This document shows positions 5,492 through 11,996 of a stretch of DNA of 13,019 bases, in pieces; the first letter of the stretch is position 1; each line of letters begins with the position of its first letter. Where the stretch lies: contig CAMDBZ010000021.1 in NCBI GenBank assembly GCA_945889565.1, positions 1 through 13,019 of the forward strand, in the 5' to 3' direction. This DNA is from Thermoflexus hugenholtzii JAD2 (lineage in GTDB: Bacteria; Chloroflexota; Dehalococcoidia; UBA2979). A program made the position numbers and the translations under genes. The notes beneath the pieces were generated by a model. The model searched no databases, had not been told where the DNA came from, and saw only the letters and a list, made by a program, of their open reading frames with translations.

Positions 5492-6403
5492 CTACCGTGT
5501 GTCGCGCACGATCTGGATGAGCACGCCGCCGGCGGAGCGCGGGTGGATCCACGCGAAGTCCGCGTCGACGGGGCCGACGAGCTCGAGGCCGCGGTCGCGG
5601 ACGAAGTCGGCGGCGGCGCGCACGTCGCGGGTCGCGAACGCGAGGTGGTGCATCGTGCCGTTGACGCTGCCGCCGTAGCGTGCGAGGAAGCGCGCCGTGC
5701 CGCTCGACTGGTCCTCCGGCAGCACCGCGACGATGTCGCCGCTGTCGCCGCCCAGCGGGATCGTCAGTACGCGCACGTTCTCGCCCTCCACGAGGCGGCC
5801 GCCCTTGAGCGTCGGCGTGCGCAGCGTGTCGACGCGGAAGCCCATCACGTTGCACCACAGCCGGCGCGCGGCCTCCAGGTCCGCCGTGACCACGCCGATG
5901 TGGTGCAGGCGCGTGAACACGCCCGCGCCCTGGTAGCGGTCGCCGACGCGATGGTTGTCGGGCGTCCAGATCTCGAGTAGCACGCCGAGGCAGTCGCGCG
6001 GGTGGAAGAACGCCACCTGGTGCCAGGGCTCGTTCGAGGCGAGCTGCTCCGGTGGGGCGGCGATCTGGGTGAGCCCGGAGGCGCGCAGGTGCGCCACGTC
6101 GTCGGCGACGTTCGTCGAGTGCAGGCACACGTGGTGCAGCGCGCCGACGCCCCCGCGCGTCTGCACGAAGCGGTGCGTGCCGCCGGCCGGCGTGCCGTCC
6201 GTCGGCGGCGCGTTGAGCTCGAGCTCGGCGTTGCCGATCGGGATGTCGAGGATGTCCGTCGGGTCGGCGCCGCGTTGCGGGTTGCCGCCCGGCAGCGGCG
6301 AGCGCGTGGTGTCGACGCGCAGGCCGAGCCCGTCCGCGAAGACGCGCTTGGCGTCGAGCAGGTCGGCGACGGCGAGGCCGGCGTGGTGGATGCGGTCGAA
6401 CAT
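5492..6403 (-). CDS. two-domain VOC protein (methylmalonyl-CoA epimerase / glyoxalase-like)
   Basis: A 303-residue cytosolic protein built of two vicinal-oxygen-chelate modules. Half 1 has FDRIHHAGLAV (His7), GALHHVCLHS (His91) and GVLLEIWTPDN (Glu144). Half 2 has RLHHIGVVTADLEAA (His168), TMHHLAFATRD (His253) and GVLIQIVRDTR, where the usual metal-binding Glu is Gln297. The layout resembles methylmalonyl-CoA epimerases duplicated in one chain; dioxygenases and glyoxalases share it, so the reaction is open. The ATG at 6403 has GGAGCGACC directly upstream; the long open frame before it is arginine/alanine filler. It diverges from a MaoC-type hydratase, suggesting joint work on CoA thioesters. 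Half 1 is the likelier active site. Confidence 0.85.
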   Translation of the reverse strand: MFDRIHHAGLAVADLLDAKRVFADGLGLRVDTTRSPLPGGNPQRGADPTDILDIPIGNAELELNAPPTDGTPAGGTHRFVQTRGGVGALHHVCLHSTNVADDVAHLRASGLTQIAAPPEQLASNEPWHQVAFFHPRDCLGVLLEIWTPDNHRVGDRYQGAGVFTRLHHIGVVTADLEAARRLWCNVMGFRVDTLRTPTLKGGRLVEGENVRVLTIPLGGDSGDIVAVLPEDQSSGTARFLARYGGSVNGTMHHLAFATRDVRAAADFVRDRGLELVGPVDADFAWIHPRSAGGVLIQIVRDTR

Positions 6404-6651
6404 GGTCGCTCCTCGTGCGTGTCGCCGGCCTGGTGCGGCGCCGCTGCGGACTGTAGCCGATGGCCGCGCGTCGCGCGTGGCGCGAGGCGGGCTCGGGGCG
6501 GGGGTCGGGCTGGCTCGGCGCGCGGCGTGTTGACAGCGGGCGCACGGCGGCGCTACCAAGGCCGGGCCGCCGACGCCGTGCGGGCGGCGCGCGGCAGTGC
6601 GCGCGGCGCATGCTCGCAGCCGGCAACGGGGACGGGAAGAAGGGGAGCAGC
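6404..6651. other. divergent intergenic region, VOC / MaoC dehydratase
   Basis: About 250 bases between two genes that point apart. It contains one convincing -35 box for the rightward gene (listed separately). The rest is extremely GC-rich with no hairpin or repeat I trust. The open frame continuing upstream of 6652 is arginine/glycine filler. Confidence 0.5.
6530..6559 (+). promoter_or_regulatory. possible sigma-70-type promoter for the MaoC-type gene
   Basis: A perfect TTGACA at 6530-6535 is followed after 18 bases by TACCAA (6554-6559), a half match to TATAAT. It sits about 90 bases before the GTG start. In DNA this GC-rich a perfect -35 hexamer stands out, but the -10 is weak. Confidence 0.4.
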
Positions 6652-7779
6652 GTGACGACGACGACGTCCGAGGCCTGGCAGACGGCATGGCAGCCGATGA
6701 TCGACGCGGTCGGCCGGGACTTCTCCGGCGGCATCAAGCAGCAGGCGGTCGAGGAGGTGGAGCGCACCGGCATCCGGCGCTACTGCGAGCCGCTGGAGTT
6801 CGACTGCCCGCTGCACTACGACGACGCCGTCGCGAAGCGGCACGGCTACCGCGGCATCGTCGCGCCGTTCAGCGGCATCACGCAGACGTGGATCAACGAC
6901 GGGCTGTGGCGGCCCGGTGACGCCACGCTGTACCCGGCGGCGGACCCGAACAAGAACGCGCGACATAACATCAAGCGGCGCAACGACGCGCCGGAGCCGC
7001 CGCAGCCGCCGACGAGCGCCGCGTTCGCGACGGACATCGAGATCGAGTACTTCGAGCCGGTGTGCGTCGGCGACCGGCTGACGGCGAGCGGGCGCAGGCT
7101 GCTGTCCGTGCTGCCCAAGGAGACGAGCGTCGGACGCGGCGCGTTCATCCAGTGGGAGCGCGAGGTGCACAACCAGCGCGGCGAGCTGGTGGCGCAGATC
7201 CGCAACGGCGGCTACAACTACGTGCCGTTCGAGCGGCCGGCGCAGGCGCAGGCCGGCAGCAACGTGGCGCCGCGGCCGCAGGGCCCGATCATGGAGCCGA
7301 TCCCCGCGCCGCACGCGGCGGGCATCGACGTGCGCCCCGCGGACTGGGGCGCGCAGCGCTACTTCGAGGATGTGCACGAGGGCGACGCGGTGCCGCCGAT
7401 CATCTTCAACATGACGGTGTACCGGCTGGTCGTGGAGGCGGGCGCAAACCGCGACTTCGAGCCGATCCACCACAACACGCCGTACACGCAGGCGTCCGGT
7501 GCGCCGGACATGTACGCGAACAACGTCTTCATCCAGGGCATGTGGGAGCGCACCGTGCGCGAGTACATCGGCCTCGCCGGGCGCCTGAAGAAGACCGGGC
7601 CGTTCCGCATGAAGATCTTCAACACCGTCGGCGAGGCCGTGGTCACGAAGGGGACGGTCAAGCGCAAGTGGCAGGAGGGCGCCGAGCACCTCGTGGAGCT
7701 CGAGATCTGGAGCGAGCACTCCCGCGGCGTGTCGGTGGGTCCGGGCCCCGTCGTCGTGTCGCTGCCGTCGCGGGGCTAG
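6652..7779 (+). CDS. two-domain MaoC / FAS1-like acyl-CoA dehydratase (enoyl-CoA hydratase 2 type)
   Basis: A 375-residue cytosolic double-hotdog protein expected to add water to a 2-enoyl-CoA or to dehydrate a 3-hydroxyacyl-CoA. The N-terminal FAS1-like dehydratase half contains FDCPLHYDDAVAKRHGYRGI (50-69), VAPFSGITQTW (70-80) and IEYFEPVCVGDRLTASG (131-147). The C-terminal MaoC half contains the hydratase 2 motif ANRDFEPIHHNTPYTQ with Asp268 and His273 as the likely catalytic pair, then GAPDMYANNVFIQGMWERTV (283-302). Start GTG 6652 has AAGGGGAG at 6639-6646; ATG 6610 is an alternative adding 14 residues. It diverges from the two-domain VOC gene and ends before a strong terminator. The substrate is not readable; close relatives serve branched, aromatic-ring or steroid side-chain catabolism. 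Confidence 0.87.
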   Translation: MTTTTSEAWQTAWQPMIDAVGRDFSGGIKQQAVEEVERTGIRRYCEPLEFDCPLHYDDAVAKRHGYRGIVAPFSGITQTWINDGLWRPGDATLYPAADPNKNARHNIKRRNDAPEPPQPPTSAAFATDIEIEYFEPVCVGDRLTASGRRLLSVLPKETSVGRGAFIQWEREVHNQRGELVAQIRNGGYNYVPFERPAQAQAGSNVAPRPQGPIMEPIPAPHAAGIDVRPADWGAQRYFEDVHEGDAVPPIIFNMTVYRLVVEAGANRDFEPIHHNTPYTQASGAPDMYANNVFIQGMWERTVREYIGLAGRLKKTGPFRMKIFNTVGEAVVTKGTVKRKWQEGAEHLVELEIWSEHSRGVSVGPGPVVVSLPSRG

Positions 7780-7822
7780 CGACCCGCGCGCACCGCGGGC
7801 TCGGGGCGACTCCGAGCTACAG

Positions 7823-7860
7823 CGAAGGCCGCACCCGGGGGGGCGCGGCCTTCGTCGTTT
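7823..7860 (+). terminator. rho-independent terminator after the MaoC-type gene
   Basis: A perfect 10-bp stem, CGAAGGCCGC (7823-7832) with GCGGCCTTCG (7845-7854), around a 12-base loop and followed by TCGTTT. It lies 44 bases after the stop. The converging MFS gene ends at 7915, so the hairpin insulates the two. The T-run favours plus-strand use. Confidence 0.75.
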
Positions 7861-7914
7861 CGGCGTTTCGGCGTATCTGTGCGGCGCGCCGAGCGGGCCG
7901 CACAGAGCGGCGAG

Positions 7915-9369
7915 CTAGCTGTCGCCGCCGACGCCGCTCATCGCGTCGGCTTGCTGTTGCGAGACGCGGCCCTGCGCCACGAGCGCGGCGGCCTGCGCCG
8001 GGGACAGCTGCGCGTGGCGGCCGGGCGTGACGCGCAGTGTGCGCAGCTGCGCGCTCGCTGCGAACACCAGCGCGATCGTCGCGAGCATGATCGTCGAGGT
8101 CAGCGCTACCGCGTACGGCGCGCCGATCCCGTCGGCGAGCAGTGTCATCGGCACCACGCCCAGCGGCATGATGCCGAACGACATCATCAGCACGGCCATC
8201 ACGCGGCCGCGGTACTCCTCCGGCACGCGCGCCTGGATGGTAGCGTTGTTCGTCGTCATGAAGAGCATGCCGCCGATGTTCGCGAGCGCGAGCAGCACGA
8301 CGGCAGGCGCGAACCACGGCGTCAGCGCGAACGCGATGAACAGCACGCCCTGCGCGATGCCGCCCACGAGCATCACGCGCCCCTTGTGCTGCACACCGTC
8401 CAGGCTGGCCGTGAGCAGCGCGCCGATCAAGCCGCCGACGCCCGCGCCGGCCATCAGCACCGCGAGGCCCGTCGCGCCGCCGTCGAACACGTCCTTCGCA
8501 AACACGGGCAGCACCAGCTGCACCGGGAACGCGAACAGCGGCATCAGCATCGCCGTGAGCAACAGCAGCCGCATCAGCGGCGTGCGCCAGATGTATGCGA
8601 ACCCGCCGCCGAGCTCGGCCAGCACGCTGCCGCGCGCGCGCAGCGCGGTCATCCCGTGCGCCGGCAGCAAGATGATCGAGACGGTGGCGACGGCATACAG
8701 CGCCACCGCGACCCACCACGTCACGCCCAGCCCGAACGGCGCGATGAGCAGCCCGGCGATCACCGGGCCGATCACGCGCGTGAGATTCATGCCGCTCATC
8801 TGCAGCGATACGGCGTTCATCAGCTTGTGGCGTGGCACGAGCTGCACCACCATCGCCTGGCGTACCGGCATGACGATGGACATCATCACGCCCTGCAGCA
8901 CTGCGCCTACGAGCAGGTGCCAGAACTCGACGACGCCTGTGATGATCATCGCGGCGAACACCGCATTGGCGATCGTCACCAGCGCCTGCGTCAGCAGCAG
9001 CACCTTGCGCTTGCTGTAGCGGTCCGCGATCACGCCCCCGAATGCCGACACGAGCAGCATCGGCACCGCCGAACTGACCGCCACGAGCCCCAGCGCGGAC
9101 GCCGCGCCGGTCAGCTCTAACGCGTAGTACCCGCGCATCAGCTGGTCCATCTGCATCGCGAGGAAAAACGCGAGGTTGCCGCCGAAGTAGACCGCGTAAT
9201 CGCGCTCGCTGAGCGCGGTGAACGTACGGCGCCAGCCGCGCGGGCCGGCCGGCGCCGCAGTGCCGGCAGTGGTCGCCCGCTCGAGCGTCGCGACGTTGGG
9301 CGGGGCGGGCGCTTCGGGCGGCGCGGAGGCGGTGCCGTTACGGCGGCGGGAGTCGGTGCGTAGTTGCAT
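7915..9369 (-). CDS. MFS transporter, EntS-like (MFS_3) exporter
   Basis: About 484 residues with twelve predicted membrane helices, a proton-driven exporter or permease of the branch that includes enterobactin exporter EntS. Helix 1 is YFGGNLAFFLAMQMDQLMRG; the loop 2-3 motif A is FGGVIADRYSKRKVLL; a repeat follows helix 7-8 in AVLMAGAGVGGLIGALLTAS. Conserved PVRQAMVVQLVPRHKLMNAV and VPEEYRGRVMAVLMMSFGIM are typical of this branch. The C-terminal 30 residues (SPAQAAALVAQGRVSQQQAD) form a polar tail. Start is uncertain: ATG 9369 is chosen; GTG 9384 has GGGAG four bases upstream and is a real rival; the frame opens at GTG 9492. Cargo unknown. It diverges from the RRM gene. Confidence 0.85.
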   Translation of the reverse strand: MQLRTDSRRRNGTASAPPEAPAPPNVATLERATTAGTAAPAGPRGWRRTFTALSERDYAVYFGGNLAFFLAMQMDQLMRGYYALELTGAASALGLVAVSSAVPMLLVSAFGGVIADRYSKRKVLLLTQALVTIANAVFAAMIITGVVEFWHLLVGAVLQGVMMSIVMPVRQAMVVQLVPRHKLMNAVSLQMSGMNLTRVIGPVIAGLLIAPFGLGVTWWVAVALYAVATVSIILLPAHGMTALRARGSVLAELGGGFAYIWRTPLMRLLLLTAMLMPLFAFPVQLVLPVFAKDVFDGGATGLAVLMAGAGVGGLIGALLTASLDGVQHKGRVMLVGGIAQGVLFIAFALTPWFAPAVVLLALANIGGMLFMTTNNATIQARVPEEYRGRVMAVLMMSFGIMPLGVVPMTLLADGIGAPYAVALTSTIMLATIALVFAASAQLRTLRVTPGRHAQLSPAQAAALVAQGRVSQQQADAMSGVGGDS

Positions 9370-9529
9370 CAAGGCATCGTACACGATGCTCCCGATCGTG
9401 GCGTTCCTACGGGTGGCGGCGGAGGCTTCGGGCGTGTGATACAGTGCTTGTACGGCGCGAGCCGTGGTCTCAGCGCGCTTCTCTGTCGTCACCCGAACGT
9501 CTTGAACAGAGCCTGAGGTCAGTCGCAGG

Positions 9530-9546
9530 GATCCGGTGTCCGGATC
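9530..9546 (+). promoter_or_regulatory. perfect hairpin in the leader of the RRM gene
   Basis: GATCCGG (9530-9536), TGT loop, CCGGATC (9540-9546): a perfect 7-bp stem 37 bases before the TTG start. It could form in the mRNA leader or be a dyad for a DNA-binding regulator. RRM genes of this class are often cold-regulated through their leaders, but nothing here shows that. Confidence 0.4.
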
Positions 9547-9583
9547 GCGGGTGGGTCGGCGATGCCGGCCGGGGAGAGACGTC

Positions 9584-9952
9584 TTGGTTCAGAAGATCTA
9601 TGTGGGAAATCTGCCGTTCAGCGCAACAGAGGCTGAGATTCAGAAGCTGTTCGCGGAGCACGGCGAGGTAGTGTCGGTGGCGTTGCCCACGGACCGCGAA
9701 ACGGGTCGGCCGCGTGGCTTCGGCTTCGTCGAGATGCCGGATGACGCAGCGCGCAAGGCGATCGCAGCCCTCAACGGCCGCGACTTTGGCGGCCGCACGC
9801 TGAACGTGAACGAGGCCAAGCCTCGTGAGGCGGGCGGCGGTGGCGGCGGTGGCTACGGCGGCGGCGGTGGCGGCGGTCAACGCAGCTACGGCAGCGGCGG
9901 CGGTGGCGGTGGTGGTGGCGGCGCCGGTGGTGGTTACCGCGACCGCCGCTAG
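9584..9952 (+). CDS. glycine-rich RNA-binding protein with one RRM
   Basis: A 122-residue protein like the bacterial Rbp/RRM proteins that bind single-stranded RNA, often under cold stress. The RRM fills residues 4-78: RNP2 is IYVGNL (5-10) and RNP1 is RGFGFVEM (44-51), with the aromatic residues Tyr6, Phe46 and Phe48 that stack on bases in place. After NVNEAKPREA comes a 40-residue tail of glycine runs broken by Tyr, Gln-Arg and Ser-Tyr-Gly, ending YRDRR; such tails are disordered and add weak RNA contact. Start TTG 9584 is chosen because GGGGAGAG ends five bases upstream and the protein then begins just before RNP2; GTG 9536 would add unrelated residues. A terminator follows. Confidence 0.93.
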   Translation: MVQKIYVGNLPFSATEAEIQKLFAEHGEVVSVALPTDRETGRPRGFGFVEMPDDAARKAIAALNGRDFGGRTLNVNEAKPREAGGGGGGGYGGGGGGGQRSYGSGGGGGGGGGAGGGYRDRR

Positions 9953-10019
9953 CTAGGCTTCGGGGCCCGGGCCGTCGCCTTCGGGCGTTGCCTTCGGGTG
10001 GGTCCCATGTCTGCAACTG

Positions 10020-10053
10020 AGAGAGCCCGGCGCAAGCCGGGCTCTCTGTTTTT
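10020..10053 (+). terminator. rho-independent terminator after the RRM gene
   Basis: A 12-bp perfect stem, AGAGAGCCCGGC (10020-10031) with GCCGGGCTCTCT (10036-10047), closed by a GCAA tetraloop and followed by GTTTTT. It is 67 bases past the stop. A smaller UUCG-loop hairpin, CGCC-TTCG-GGCG (9976-9987), lies between stop and terminator. Confidence 0.92.
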
Positions 10054-10055
10054 GG

Positions 10056-10117
10056 GGAGCTCGGCTCCGGAGCCGAGCTCCATGCCGGAGTGGGAGCTCG
10101 GCTCCGGGCTCAGCTCC
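10056..10117. repeat. REP-like palindrome pair
   Basis: GGAGCTCGGCTCC at 10056-10068 is followed without a gap by its exact reverse complement (10069-10081), a perfect 26-bp palindrome. The same 13-mer recurs at 10093-10105, followed by a degenerate second arm GGGCTCAGCTCC. The copies start 37 bases apart. The block begins two bases after the terminator T-run. It could be a REP/BIME-type intergenic repeat, a protein-binding dyad or part of transcript-end structure. Genome copy number would decide. Confidence 0.8.
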
Positions 10118-10293
10118 GTGTGAGGGCGCGCGGGCGCGGCTGCGGACCGCGCTTCGTGGCAGGGGGCGAGCGACGCTCGGACCAGGCTGGCGCTCGCTCG
10201 AGACCAGCCGTCGACGCACGCCGAAGCTGCGCGACGCGCGCCCCGCACCGGCGCGAGCGGCTATAGTGCCGCGGAAGCGAAGGAGTGCCGTCG
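10118..10293. other. leader region of the VOC-MFS-esterase set
   Basis: About 175 GC-rich bases without a gene. TATAGT at 10262-10267 is the best -10 candidate, about 27 bases before the VOC ATG, with no good -35. AAGGAG (10280-10285) is the ribosome site. CGAGCG/CGCTCG segments near 10166-10200 could pair weakly. Confidence 0.4.
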
Positions 10294-10704
10294 ATGTCGA
10301 TGCGGGTGAAGTACTTCAGCGTGGCGGTGAACGACCTCGACGCCGCGGTCGCCAACTACCAGGCGCGGTTCGGGATGCAGGCGCTGGACGAGAAGAAGGA
10401 GAACACCATCGGGCGCTTCCACTTCGTGCCGATGGGCTATGACGGCACCACGGTGCTGCACCTGATCTCGCCGTTCACGGAGGAGAGCCCGGTGCACCGG
10501 CTGATGAAGGACCGTACGAACCCCCTGAACCCGCACGGCGAAGGCCTCTACCAGCTGATGATGGAGTGCGACGACCCCGACGCGATGGCGAAGCAGGTGG
10601 AGGCCGGCGGCGGCCGCATCACGCGCCTGGGCGAGGGCGGCCCCGCGTGGGTGCACCCGCTCTCCTCGAACTTCGTGCTCATGGAGCTGACACGCGCGGA
10701 CTAG
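10294..10704 (+). CDS. single-domain VOC family protein
   Basis: A 136-residue cytosolic protein with the beta-alpha-beta-beta-beta modules of the VOC fold: VKYFSVAVNDLDAAVANYQA (5-24), RFHFVPMGYDGTTVLHLI in the middle, GEGLYQLMMECDDPDAMAKQ, and AWVHPLSSNFVLMELTRAD at the end. It is nearest in layout to methylmalonyl-CoA epimerase-like proteins, whose AFLHPKSxxGVLxEL tail it shares. The first metal His expected in the FDHIAIAV-type motif appears to be Tyr or Phe (KYFSVAV), and the HH pair of strand 5 is YQ, so the metal site may be altered; the terminal Glu is kept. ATG 10294 follows AAGGAG. First gene of a plus-strand set with an MFS carrier and an esterase. Confidence 0.78.
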   Translation: MSMRVKYFSVAVNDLDAAVANYQARFGMQALDEKKENTIGRFHFVPMGYDGTTVLHLISPFTEESPVHRLMKDRTNPLNPHGEGLYQLMMECDDPDAMAKQVEAGGGRITRLGEGGPAWVHPLSSNFVLMELTRAD

Positions 10705-10739
10705 GGCGGGCCAGCGCCGACGCGCGCCCGGCGCGCGTC

Positions 10740-11996
10740 CTGCGCCCGCCGATCTTCTACGGGTACTGGCTCGGCGGCGTCGCCTTCATCGCGCAGTTCG
10801 TGTCGGCGGGCGTGGTGAACTACGCCGCGGGCCCCTTCCTCAAGCCGATGACGGAGGAGCTCGGCTGGTCGCGCTCGCAGTACGCGATCGCGCTCACCGT
10901 CGGCTCGTTCGTGATGGCGTTCGCGGGGCTGAGCATCGGCGGCTACGTCGACCGCCGTGGCGGCCGCCAGTTGATGCGCGCGGGCGTCGCCGCGATGGCG
11001 CTCGCGCTCGTCGCGCTCTCGTTCGTGCAGGAGCTGTGGCAGTGGGTCGCGCTGCACGGCGTGCTGCTCACCATCGGCTCCGCGCTCACCGGCAACCTCG
11101 TCGTCAACGTCACGCTGTCGAAGTGGTTCGTGACGAAGCGCGGCCGCGTGCTGAGCGTGGCGTCGATGGGCGTCTCCGCCGCCGGCATCGTCATCCCGCC
11201 GTTGCTCACGCCGCTCATCGACGCGATCGGCTGGCGCGAGTCCTGGCGCGTGCTCGCCGTCGCGACGCTCGTCGTCGTGTTGCCGCTGACGTTCCTGATG
11301 CGTCGCGCGCCCGAGGACCACGGGTTGCACCCGGACGGCGTGAGCGCTGCCGAGGCGCAGCGTGGCGACGGCCGCGCGGCGGCCGAGCTCGCCGCCTCGC
11401 TCACGCGCAGCGAGGCACTGCGCACGCGCGCGTTCTACCTGATCGTGTTCGCGTACGGGCTCGCCGGGCTCGCGATCGGCGTGATCCTGATCCAGACGAT
11501 CCCGTTCATGACGGACGCCGGCTACTCGCGTTCGACTGCCGCGTTCATGATTGTGCTGACGTCGATCCCGTCGCTGCTGACAAAGCCGCTGTGGGGCATC
11601 GCCGTCGACCGCGTCGATGCGCGCTATCTCACGATCTTCGGCTTCTGCGCGAACGCGCTCGCGCTGGCGACGATCGTGTGGAGCGTGAGCGCGCACGCCG
11701 ATGCGATGGTGTACCTCGGGTTCTTCCTGCTCGGCATCGGCTGGGGCGGCTTCATCCCGCTGCAGGAGGTGATCTGGGCGTCGTTCTTCGGACGGCGGCA
11801 CCTCGGCGCGGTGCGCAGCGCGGGGCTGCCGTTCTCGCTGATCCTCGGCGCCGGTGGACCGCTCGTCGTGGCGCTGTACTTCGATGTCGTCGGGGACTAC
11901 AACGGCGCGTTCCTCGCGATCGCCGCGTGCCAGCTGCTGGGCGTCGCGCTGCTGCTGCTCGCGCGCCGGCCGACGCCCGCCGCGCGCGCCGCATGA
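10740..11996 (+). CDS. MFS transporter, monocarboxylate / oxalate-formate antiporter-like
   Basis: About 418 residues and twelve membrane helices. It opens with PPIFYGYWLGGVAFIAQFVS and GPFLKPMTEELGWSRSQYAI, the signature beginning of MFS carriers that take up small carboxylates; GGYVDRRGGRQL is motif A; a central loop (EDHGLHPDGVSAAEAQRGD) separates the halves; GLAIGVILIQTIPFMTDAGY starts the second. No ATG, GTG or TTG lies in frame between the VOC stop and the first helix. The CTG at 10740 puts the start four residues before PIFYGYW and is used here; GTG 10647 inside the VOC gene would add an unnatural leader. The stop overlaps the esterase ATG (ATGA), so the two are coupled. Substrate unknown; context suggests the acid freed by that esterase. 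Confidence 0.82.
   Translation: MRPPIFYGYWLGGVAFIAQFVSAGVVNYAAGPFLKPMTEELGWSRSQYAIALTVGSFVMAFAGLSIGGYVDRRGGRQLMRAGVAAMALALVALSFVQELWQWVALHGVLLTIGSALTGNLVVNVTLSKWFVTKRGRVLSVASMGVSAAGIVIPPLLTPLIDAIGWRESWRVLAVATLVVVLPLTFLMRRAPEDHGLHPDGVSAAEAQRGDGRAAAELAASLTRSEALRTRAFYLIVFAYGLAGLAIGVILIQTIPFMTDAGYSRSTAAFMIVLTSIPSLLTKPLWGIAVDRVDARYLTIFGFCANALALATIVWSVSAHADAMVYLGFFLLGIGWGGFIPLQEVIWASFFGRRHLGAVRSAGLPFSLILGAGGPLVVALYFDVVGDYNGAFLAIAACQLLGVALLLLARRPTPAARAA

Noticed and set aside
5334..6773. 479-codon minus-strand frame
   Set aside because: It is the frame-shifted shadow of the VOC gene (poly Arg/Pro/Ala), while the VOC motifs are in the other frame.
6553..7719. 388-codon minus-strand frame opposite the MaoC-type gene
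   Set aside because: Antisense shadow with low-complexity Arg/Val/Leu; the MaoC motifs on the plus strand are unmistakable.
7817..9120. Frames opposite and beside the MFS gene on both strands
   Set aside because: Histidine/arginine/glutamine-rich shadows of the EntS-like gene; no start site or motif.
9840..9940. GGC/GGT-rich repeat tract
   Set aside because: It is the coding sequence of the glycine tail of the RRM protein, not an independent repeat.
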